Below, one piece after another: positions 57,766-64,000 of a stretch of 64,000 nt of DNA; the first letter of the stretch is position 1; each line of letters opens with the position of its first letter. Source of the DNA: Streptomyces peucetius (GTDB taxonomy: Bacteria; Actinomycetota; Actinomycetes; Streptomycetales; Streptomycetaceae); assembly GCF_025854275.1 (NCBI RefSeq), contig NZ_CP107567.1, forward strand, positions 3,906,001 to 3,970,000. Reading direction: 5' to 3'. The translations under genes and the position numbers were made by a program. The notes under the pieces were generated by a model. That model searched no databases. It saw nothing but the letters and a program-made list of their open reading frames with translations, and had not been told where the DNA came from.

Positions 57766-58548
57766 ATGTCGTCCCTACGCCACGCACGCGCCGGAGCCGG
57801 TCTGCGGCTGCTGAGGGCCGCGGTGTTCACCGCGGTCTGCGTCGTGCTGTCCGGGACGGGACATGTGCTGGCCGCCTGCCGGGCCGTCCCTCTGTGGACC
57901 CTTGTCCTGGGCTTCGTCGGGGTCTTCGTCGTGGTCACGCCCTTCGCGGGCCGGGAGCGTTCACTGCCCGCCATCGCCGGGGTGCTCACCGCCGGACAGC
58001 TCGGTCTGCACACGCTCTTCGCGGCCGGCCAGGGCAGTCTGCGGATGGCCCCGACGGCCGACGACACCCTGATCCGGATGGCCGCGAAGCTGGTGTGCGG
58101 GGCGGGCGCCTCCGCCATGAGCCCCGCCGACGCCCGCCGCATCGTCACGCTGGCGGGCATCGACCCGGACGCGCACATGGCGCACACGCACACCGCGGAC
58201 GCCCTGGCCGCTCCGGAGCTGCTGCCGACCCTGCCCATGCTGCTCGGGCACCTGCTGGCCGCGGTCGCCACCGGGCTGGTGCTGCGCCGCGGTGACGCCG
58301 CGCTGCTGAGACTGATCCGGCTGTCGGCCGAATCCGCCCACGAGGCCGTCCAGACGGCGTGGCTGCGCCCGCTGCGCGCGGCACTCGTCCTCGTACAGGC
58401 TCTGCGTGCCGGGCTTCGGGTGACGCCCGGAGCCGGGCCGTGTCACGCGCCGGCCGCGGACGGGCCTCCACCGCCGCGTGCGGGCCAGGAACTTCAGCAC
58501 ACGGTGATCAGGCGCGGGCCGCCGCCCGTATTCGTCCTCAGCGCCTGA
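57766..58548 (+). CDS. Integral membrane protein preceding the copper operon
   Basis: A 260-aa protein from ATG 57766 with about five hydrophobic segments (LRAAVFTAVCVVLSGTGHVL, LWTLVLGFVGVFVVVTPFAG, AGVLTAGQLGLHTLFAAGQ, LLPTLPMLLGHLLAAVATGL). A His/Met-containing loop (AHMAHTHTADAL) in the middle could bind copper. The C-terminus is a basic, Pro-rich tail. It lies about 95 bp upstream of the YcnI gene on the same strand, so a copper-handling role is inferred from context and the His-rich loop. Confidence 0.75.
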   Translation: MSSLRHARAGAGLRLLRAAVFTAVCVVLSGTGHVLAACRAVPLWTLVLGFVGVFVVVTPFAGRERSLPAIAGVLTAGQLGLHTLFAAGQGSLRMAPTADDTLIRMAAKLVCGAGASAMSPADARRIVTLAGIDPDAHMAHTHTADALAAPELLPTLPMLLGHLLAAVATGLVLRRGDAALLRLIRLSAESAHEAVQTAWLRPLRAALVLVQALRAGLRVTPGAGPCHAPAADGPPPPRAGQELQHTVIRRGPPPVFVLSA

Positions 58549-58642
58549 CGCGGCCCACTCGACGGGAGTGGTGCCGCGGTGCCCGCGCACATCTGTGCGC
58601 CGACGGCACGCCACACCACTTCTCACCGTGGAGCTTTCTGTC

Positions 58643-59386
58643 ATGAACGTTTCCCGTATCGCCGCCGCGTCCGCCGTCGCCGCCGGCGCCGTGATGATGT
58701 TCTCCGGCGCCGCATCCGCACACGTCGGCGTCCAGCCGCAGGGCGAGGCCGCCAAGGGCGGTTACGCGGTCGTCAACGTCAAGGTGCCCAACGAGCGCGA
58801 CAACGCCTCGACGATCAAGGTCGAGATCAACCTGCCCTCCGAGCACCCCCTGTCGTCGGTGATGCCGCAGCCGGTGCCCGGCTGGAAGGTCGAGGTCGAC
58901 AAGTCCAAGCTGGACAAGCCGCTCGACGTGCACGGGAAGAAGATCACCGAAGCGGTCACGAAGGTCACCTGGACCGCCGACGGCACGAAGATCGGACCCG
59001 GCGAGTTCCAGCAGTTCCCGCTGTCGCTGGGCCGGCTGCCCGAGGACGCCGACCAGCTCGTCTTCAAGGCCATCCAGACGTACGACAACAAGGAGGTCGT
59101 GCGCTGGATCGAGGAGCCCACCGAGGGCGGCGAGGAGCCCGAGTCGCCCGCCCCGGTCCTCAAGCTGTCGGCCGCCGCCGACGACCACCACGGCGCGGCA
59201 GCGACCGGCGCCGCCGCCAAGGACGACGCGAAGGCCGCCGCCGGTCACGAGGAGGAGGCGAAGCCCCGGGCCGCCTCCGGCGCCAGCAGCGACTCGACGG
59301 CCCGCATCCTTGGTGTGGTCGGCATTCTCGTCGGTGCAGCGGGCGTGGCCTTCGGCGTCCTCGCCGGCCGCCGCCGCTCGGCCTGA
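58643..59386 (+). CDS. YcnI/DUF1775 copper-binding protein
   Basis: A 247-aa membrane-anchored protein from ATG 58643 (GTGGAG upstream). The signal peptide ends ...SGAASA, so the mature chain starts with His (HVGVQPQGEA), the copper-coordinating residue of YcnI domains; GWKVEVDKSKL supplies the conserved Trp. The DUF1775 domain spans about residues 28-165. A disordered His/Ala/Lys linker (DDHHGAAATGAAAKDDAKAA) and a C-terminal helix (GVVGILVGAAGVAFGVLAG) follow. It binds extracytoplasmic copper for delivery to partners in the operon. Confidence 0.9.
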   Translation: MNVSRIAAASAVAAGAVMMFSGAASAHVGVQPQGEAAKGGYAVVNVKVPNERDNASTIKVEINLPSEHPLSSVMPQPVPGWKVEVDKSKLDKPLDVHGKKITEAVTKVTWTADGTKIGPGEFQQFPLSLGRLPEDADQLVFKAIQTYDNKEVVRWIEEPTEGGEEPESPAPVLKLSAAADDHHGAAATGAAAKDDAKAAAGHEEEAKPRAASGASSDSTARILGVVGILVGAAGVAFGVLAGRRRSA

Positions 59387-59423
59387 CCTGCCCGTTACCG
59401 AACCCGTTCCGAAAGAGAAACCC

Positions 59424-60125
59424 ATGCACAACCCCAAGAGCGACGGGGAGCCCCGCCGCAGCCGGCGAGCGCCGCTGATCGTGACGCTCGCCGTCACGGC
59501 CGCGTTCGCCGCCGTGGCGGGTGTCGCCGTCTCCCAGAACAACGACGGCGACACCGGCAGCCCCGTCGTCCAGGCCTCCGCCGAGGCGAAGACCGAGCCC
59601 TCGACCGTGCTCAGCCGGCCGTTCACCAAGCCGGACCTGGTGCTGACCGACACCAGCGGCAAGGAGTACGACCTGCGCAAGGAGACCAAGGGCAGGCCCA
59701 CGCTGATCTACTTCGGCTACACGCACTGCCCCGACGTCTGTCCCCTGACGATGAGCAACCTCGCCATCGCGAAGAAGCAGCTGCCCGAGGCCGACCAGGA
59801 GAAGCTCCAGGTCGTCTTCGTCACCACCGACCCCGAGCGGGACACCCCGGCCGAGCTCGGCAAGTGGCTGCCCAGCGCGGGCGACCCGTCCTTCGTCGGA
59901 CTGACCGGTGACTTCGCGACCATCCAGGCGGGCGCGCGGCAGATCGGCATCGGCATCGACGCCCCGAAGAAGGAGAAGGACGGCACCGTCGTGTCCATGC
60001 ACGGCGCCCAGGTCGTCGCCTTCTCCCCGAAGACCGACCAGGGCTACGTCCTCTACGGCGAGGACACCACCGCCGACGAATGGGCCGCGGACCTCCCGAA
60101 GCTGATCAAGGGCGAGAAGCCGTGA
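59424..60125 (+). CDS. sco: Sco-family copper chaperone (SCO1/SenC/PrrC)
   Basis: A 233-aa protein from ATG 59424. One N-terminal membrane anchor (PLIVTLAVTAAFAAVAGVAV) leads to an extracytoplasmic thioredoxin fold. The copper site is complete: FGYTHCPDVCPLTMSN (CxxxC) near residue 100 and the distal His in VSMHGAQVVAF near residue 193. In Streptomyces lividans Sco supplies copper to cytochrome c oxidase and affects development through GlxA. Its stop overlaps the next start by 4 bp (GTGA). Confidence 0.94.
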   Translation: MHNPKSDGEPRRSRRAPLIVTLAVTAAFAAVAGVAVSQNNDGDTGSPVVQASAEAKTEPSTVLSRPFTKPDLVLTDTSGKEYDLRKETKGRPTLIYFGYTHCPDVCPLTMSNLAIAKKQLPEADQEKLQVVFVTTDPERDTPAELGKWLPSAGDPSFVGLTGDFATIQAGARQIGIGIDAPKKEKDGTVVSMHGAQVVAFSPKTDQGYVLYGEDTTADEWAADLPKLIKGEKP

Positions 60126-60574
60126 GGCGACGCACCCCGCTCGCCGCGGTCACAGCGGTCGCGCTCGGCGCCGGCCTCGCGCTGGCGGGCTGCTCGGCCG
60201 GCGACGGGCCCGAATTGAAGGTCAGCGGCGCGTTCATGCCCCAGCCCGTCGGCGACATGGCGGCCGGTTTCCTGACCGTCGAGAACGACGGCGACGGCGC
60301 GGACGAGCTCACCTCGGTCACCAGCACCATCTCCGACGACATCACGATCCACGAGACGAAGAACCAGAAGATGCGGGAGGTGAAGTCCTTCGGCATCCCG
60401 GCCGGCGGCGAGCTCGACCTCGAACGCGGTGGCAGTCACATCATGTTCATGGCGCTCAAGCAGCAGCCGAAGCAGGGCGACACGGTCTCCATCGAGCTGC
60501 ACTTCGAGAAGTCGGACCCCATCAAGGTCGAACTTCCCGTGAAGGAGACCACCCACAACCCGCAGAAGCACTGA
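60122..60574 (+). CDS. PCuAC/ECuC extracellular copper chaperone lipoprotein
   Basis: A 150-aa lipoprotein from GTG 60122. The signal and lipobox (GAGLALAGC near residue 23) are followed by the PCuAC domain with the copper motif H-M-x10-M-x21-H-x-M partly recognisable (ITIHETKNQKMREV, then GGSHIMFMALKQ). In S. lividans the homologous ECuC hands copper to Sco; the translational overlap with sco fits that pairing. A C-terminal HNPQKH may add a ligand. Confidence 0.9.
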   Translation: MRRRTPLAAVTAVALGAGLALAGCSAGDGPELKVSGAFMPQPVGDMAAGFLTVENDGDGADELTSVTSTISDDITIHETKNQKMREVKSFGIPAGGELDLERGGSHIMFMALKQQPKQGDTVSIELHFEKSDPIKVELPVKETTHNPQKH

Positions 60575-60596
60575 GCACCGAGGGACTGATCATCCG

Positions 60597-62546
60597 ATGA
60601 CAGCCACCGCCCCGCGCTTCGGCCGGTCCCCGGTCCGGGCACTGCTCGCCCTGACCGTGCTGGTCGGCACGCTCCTCGGCGCGCTGCTGGCCGGCGCGGG
60701 CCCCGCGTCGGCACACGCCGCGCTCACCGGGAGCAATCCGGAGGACGGGGCGGTGGTGGCCACCGCGCCCAAGGAGGTCACCCTCACCTTCTCCGAACAG
60801 ATCGCCATGGGCGACGACTCGATCCGGGTCCTCGAACCGAGCGGCAAACGCGCCGACAAGGCCGAGGTCCGCGACCTCGGCACCGGCGGCACCGTCACCT
60901 ACGGCGTCGCCCTGCGCCCCGGTCTGCCGGACGGCACCTACACCGTCGCCTGGCAGGCCGTCTCCGCCGACAGCCATCCCGTCTCCGGAGCCTTCACCTT
61001 CTCCATCGGCGCGCCCTCGAAGACCGAGGTCGCGCTGCCCGAGGAGGAGGCCGGCGGCGGGGTCGTCGGCTTCCTCTACGACGTCGCGCGCTACGTCGCG
61101 TACGGCGGCTTCGTCCTCCTCGTCGGCGGCGCGGCCTTCGTCCTGCTGTGCTGGCAGCGGGGCGCCGCGGTACGAGCCGTGCAGCGCCTCGTCGTCCAGG
61201 GCTGGGCGGCCATGACCGCGTCCACCCTCGCGCTGCTGCTCCTGCGCGGCCCCTACACCGGCTCCGGCGAGCTCGGGGACGTCCTCGACCTCGGCGCGCT
61301 GGGGCCGGTCCTCGAGACGAAGACGGGCGCGGCGCTCGTCTCGCGGCTGCTGCTGCTCGGCGCGGCCGCTCTGTTCGTGGCCGTCCTGTTCGGCGCCTTC
61401 GCGAAACGTGAGGACGCCGGCGAGAAGAAGGACCTGACCTTCGGGCTGGCCGTCGGCGGCACGGTAGTCGCGGCCGGGATCGCCGCGACCTGGGCACTGT
61501 CCGAACACGCCTCGACCGGTATCCAGTCGGCCGTCGCGATGCCCGTCGACGTACTGCACCTGCTGGCCGTGGCGGTCTGGCTCGGCGGCCTGGCCACCCT
61601 GCTGACCGCCCTCCACCGGTCACCGGCGATCGAACGCCGGGCGGTCCGGCGGTTCTCCGCCGCCGCCTTCACCAGCGTGGTCGTGCTCGCCGCGACCGGG
61701 CTCTACCAGTCCTGGCGGCAGGTCGGCTCGTTCTCGGCGCTGACCGGCACCCGGTACGGGCAGCTGCTGCTGATCAAGGTGGGGCTGGTCGCCGTCATGG
61801 TCGGCGTGGCCTGGGTCTCGCGTCGCTGGACCAGGCAGCTCGCCGAGGTCCCGGAGGCCGCCACCGCGAAGAAGGCGGAGGGAACCACGGAGGAAGAGGC
61901 GGAAGAGAGGGAAGAGGGGGACGAGTCGGTCGCGGGCTCCGCCGACGCCGCCGCCGGCCCTGCCGCCGACCCGAAGCGCGCGGCCCAACTCGCCCGGCAG
62001 CAGGCCGCCGTGGCGACCGCCGAACGCAAGCGGAACCGTGACGCGGACAACGAGCGTTCCGGACTGCGGCGTTCCGTGCTGGTGGAGACCGGTGTCGCCG
62101 TGGTCCTGCTGGCCGTGACGACCGTGCTCACGTCCACCGAGCCGGGCCGTACGGAGGAGCAGGCCGCCAAGGCCGGTGACTCCCGGGCCGCCGCGGAGGC
62201 TGCAGGGCCGGCGGAGCTCGAGATGCCGTTCGACACCGGCGGCGAGAACGGCAGGGGAACCGTGCGGCTCACCCTCGACCCGGCGCTGTCCGGCGGCAAC
62301 GACCTGCACCTGTGGATCGAGTCACCGGACGGCAAGGCGCTGGACGCCCCGGAGGTGAAGGTCTCCTTCACCCTGAAGACCAAGCAGATCGGCCCGCTGC
62401 CCATCACCCCCGACCGCATCAGCGCGGGACACTGGACCGCGAGCACCGTCCAGATCCCGATGCCGGGCGACTGGCAGATCAAGGTGACCGTGCGGACCTC
62501 GGACATCGACCAGACGACCATCGACGAGAACATCAAGATCGGCTGA
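60597..62546 (+). CDS. CopC-CopD fusion copper protein with C-terminal extracellular domain
   Basis: A 649-aa membrane protein from ATG 60597. After the signal peptide the mature protein begins His-Ala (SAHAALTGSNPEDGAVV), the CopC copper ligand; further CopC signatures are LTFSEQIAMGDDSIRVLE and AVSADSHPVSGAFTFSIG. The CopD part contributes about eight helices (about residues 145-420), split by a long Glu/Ala-rich cytoplasmic loop (residues 430-480). The C-terminal region (MPFDTGGENGRGTVRLTLDP, WIESPDGKALDAPEVKVSF) is a YtkA/FixH-like extracellular domain. It probably imports copper for the operon. Confidence 0.92.
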   Translation: MTATAPRFGRSPVRALLALTVLVGTLLGALLAGAGPASAHAALTGSNPEDGAVVATAPKEVTLTFSEQIAMGDDSIRVLEPSGKRADKAEVRDLGTGGTVTYGVALRPGLPDGTYTVAWQAVSADSHPVSGAFTFSIGAPSKTEVALPEEEAGGGVVGFLYDVARYVAYGGFVLLVGGAAFVLLCWQRGAAVRAVQRLVVQGWAAMTASTLALLLLRGPYTGSGELGDVLDLGALGPVLETKTGAALVSRLLLLGAAALFVAVLFGAFAKREDAGEKKDLTFGLAVGGTVVAAGIAATWALSEHASTGIQSAVAMPVDVLHLLAVAVWLGGLATLLTALHRSPAIERRAVRRFSAAAFTSVVVLAATGLYQSWRQVGSFSALTGTRYGQLLLIKVGLVAVMVGVAWVSRRWTRQLAEVPEAATAKKAEGTTEEEAEEREEGDESVAGSADAAAGPAADPKRAAQLARQQAAVATAERKRNRDADNERSGLRRSVLVETGVAVVLLAVTTVLTSTEPGRTEEQAAKAGDSRAAAEAAGPAELEMPFDTGGENGRGTVRLTLDPALSGGNDLHLWIESPDGKALDAPEVKVSFTLKTKQIGPLPITPDRISAGHWTASTVQIPMPGDWQIKVTVRTSDIDQTTIDENIKIG

Positions 62547-62552
62547 ACCACC

Positions 62553-63821
62553 GTGACAACCGGAACATCTGTGACCACTGCGGACGACGCACCCGACGAC
62601 GGCATCTCCAGGCGACGGCTGCTCAGCACCGCGGGCGCCGCCGGCGCGACCGGTCTGCTGCTGGGGGCGGCGGGCGGTGCCACGGCGTACGCGGTGGCGG
62701 AGGAGGACCCGGCGGAACTGGCCACCGTGGGGTCCACCAGCGTCGCGTTCCACGACCGCCCGCACCAGGCCGGCATCACGGAGCCGCAGCAGGCGCACGG
62801 GCATCTCGTCGCCTTCGACCTCGCGCCCGGCGCCGGGCGCAAGGAAGCCGCCGCGCTGATGCGGCGCTGGTCGGTGCTGGCGGGCGAACTGATGGCGGGC
62901 AGGCCGGCGGGCGACGGTGACACCGGCGTGGCGCTCGACGCCGGGCCGTCCTCGCTGACCGTCACCTTCGGTTTCGGCCGCTCCTTCTTCGACCGCACGT
63001 CCCTGGTGGCGCAACGCCCGGCCGGCCTCGACCCGCTGCCGTCGTTCTCCTCCGACCACCTGGACGCCAGGCGGTCGAACGGCGATCTGTGGGTGCAGAT
63101 CGGCGCGAACGACGCGCTCGTCGCCTTCCACGCGCTGCGGGCGGTCCAGAAGGCGGCGGGCGGGGCGGCCGGGGTCCGCTGGCAGATGAACGGCTTCAAC
63201 CGCTCACCGGGCGCCACCGCGCAGCCGATGACCGCACGCAACCTGATGGGCCAGATCGACGGCACCGGAAATCCGAAGCCGTCGGAGCCCGATTTCGACC
63301 AGCGCGTCTTCGTACCGTCCGGCGGGGAGCACCCCTGGCTCGAAGGCGGGTCCTACGCGGTCGTACGCCGCATCCGGATGCTGCTCGACGACTGGGAGAA
63401 GCTCTCCCTGCACAAGCAGGAGCGGGTCATCGGCCGGCGGAAGTCCGACGGCGCCCCGCTGACGGGCGGCACCGAGACGACCGAGCTCGCGCTCGACGCG
63501 ACCGGACCCGACGGAAGGCTCGTCATTCCCGACAACGCGCACGCCCGTATCTCCGCACCCGAGCAGAACGGCGGCGCCGCGATGCTGCGGCGGCCCTTCT
63601 CCTTCCACGACGGGATCGGCCCCGACGGCACGCCCGACGCCGGCCTCCTTTTCGTCTGCTGGCAGGCCGATCCGCTGCGCGGCTTCGTACCGGTGCAGCG
63701 CAAACTGGACCGAGGGGACGCGCTCTCCCCGTTCATCCGGCACGAGGCGAGCGGGCTCTTCGCGGTCCCGGGCGCGCCCAGGAAGGGCGAGTACGTGGGG
63801 CAGGGTCTGCTGGAAGCATGA
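62553..63821 (+). CDS. dtpA: Tat-exported DyP-type heme peroxidase (DtpA-like)
   Basis: A 422-aa protein from GTG 62553 (GTG 62571 also possible). A twin-arginine signal (ISRRRLLSTAGAAGATGLLL) is followed by the DyP fold with the distal GxxDG motif (NLMGQIDGTGNPKP) and the heme-ligand region (NAHARISAPEQNG; RRPFSFHDGIG). In S. lividans DtpA is a Tat substrate needed to mature the copper oxidase GlxA, and its gene lies in the same copper operon as sco, ecuC and copCD, as here. Starts 6 bp after copCD. Confidence 0.93.
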   Translation: MTTGTSVTTADDAPDDGISRRRLLSTAGAAGATGLLLGAAGGATAYAVAEEDPAELATVGSTSVAFHDRPHQAGITEPQQAHGHLVAFDLAPGAGRKEAAALMRRWSVLAGELMAGRPAGDGDTGVALDAGPSSLTVTFGFGRSFFDRTSLVAQRPAGLDPLPSFSSDHLDARRSNGDLWVQIGANDALVAFHALRAVQKAAGGAAGVRWQMNGFNRSPGATAQPMTARNLMGQIDGTGNPKPSEPDFDQRVFVPSGGEHPWLEGGSYAVVRRIRMLLDDWEKLSLHKQERVIGRRKSDGAPLTGGTETTELALDATGPDGRLVIPDNAHARISAPEQNGGAAMLRRPFSFHDGIGPDGTPDAGLLFVCWQADPLRGFVPVQRKLDRGDALSPFIRHEASGLFAVPGAPRKGEYVGQGLLEA

Positions 63822-63853
63822 TGGGCGCCATCCGGGCCCATTAGGGTGACGGT

Positions 63854-64000
63854 ATGTCGGCCACGCGCTTCACCTATCTCGGTCCCGAGGGCACCTTCAC
63901 CGAAGCCGCCCTGCGCACGCTCCCGGAAGCCGCCACCCGGGAGCTCGTCCCGATGGTCTCCGTGCCGACGGCGCTCGACGCCGTACGGGCCGGGGAGGCC
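63854..64000 (+). CDS. pheA: Prephenate dehydratase (3' end outside window)
   Basis: ATG 63854 opens MSATRFTYLGPEGTFTEAAL, the typical N-terminal signature of the prephenate dehydratase substrate domain (YLGPEGTFTEAA), and remains open to the window end (49 codons). The enzyme converts prephenate to phenylpyruvate for phenylalanine synthesis. It begins 32 bp after the DyP gene but is probably a separate housekeeping unit. Confidence 0.9.
   Translation, partial: MSATRFTYLGPEGTFTEAALRTLPEAATRELVPMVSVPTALDAVRAGEA

Overview
The window is a high-GC actinobacterial chromosome segment, almost certainly Streptomyces. Supporting signs are GTG starts, dense ATGA/GTGA start-stop overlaps, a subtilisin-inhibitor (SSI) gene, SpdB/SpdD/RepSA/TraSA genes of a pSAM2-type integrative element, GntR/UTRA regulators and a DyP peroxidase/Sco/CopCD copper cluster. 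Coordinates and reading frames were worked out by eye; no database search was run.

Region 1 (1-10.4 kb) is a stress-type cluster: the end of a universal stress protein, a GH15 glycosidase, a TerD-TatA-TerD operon, a BlaI-type repressor with an M56 membrane metallopeptidase, an alpha/beta hydrolase, TerB, a Spo0M-like protein and a 72-aa protein. Three copies of one 20-bp palindrome, CTTCTACA-N4-TGTAGAAG and variants, lie directly upstream of the three ter/spo0M transcription units that flank the BlaI/M56 pair. This predicts a BlaI-controlled Ter regulon and is the strongest candidate here for an undescribed system. The region ends in a frameshifted cation-exchanger gene.

Region 2 (10.5-26.36 kb) is a composite of mobile DNA. 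It contains an integrase remnant, a 3' fragment of tRNA-Gly(CCC) with GGGCACG arm-like repeats, a GntR-plus-small-protein operon, an Imm10-like gene, and repeat-delimited small genes. It ends with an actinomycete integrative element (AICE): Nudix (Pif-like), KorSA-like GntR, TraSA/FtsK, Spd proteins, RepSA, Xis and Int, next to an intact tRNA-Arg(ACG). The left end of the AICE was not found.

Region 3 (26.5-38.7 kb) looks like core chromosome: tRNA-Ser(GCT), SSI, a 1373-aa PAS/pseudokinase/receiver protein, FadD, an ECF sigma factor, an operon resembling the steroid side-chain enzymes ChsH2-ChsH1-Ltp2, a small secreted protein and a Prim-Pol protein.

Region 4 (38.7-46.88 kb) is an island in tRNA-Ser(TGA). 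A 3' tRNA half with CCA lies on the left and a reconstituted, sequence-variant tRNA on the right. Inside are a Vap-like beta-barrel protein, a damaged IS3 element, a regulator truncated at its 5' end, an intact-looking IS1380 element and two copies of a ~166-bp inverted-repeat element whose third copy lies in region 2. IS1380 sits inside one copy with a TTAG target duplication.

Region 5 (46.9-64 kb) is core chromosome: HtrA-type protease, glycerophosphodiesterase, two anti-sigma-type ATPases, DUF5926, a PP2C phosphatase, aminopeptidase P, then a copper operon (membrane protein, YcnI, Sco, PCuAC, CopCD, DyP) and the start of pheA.
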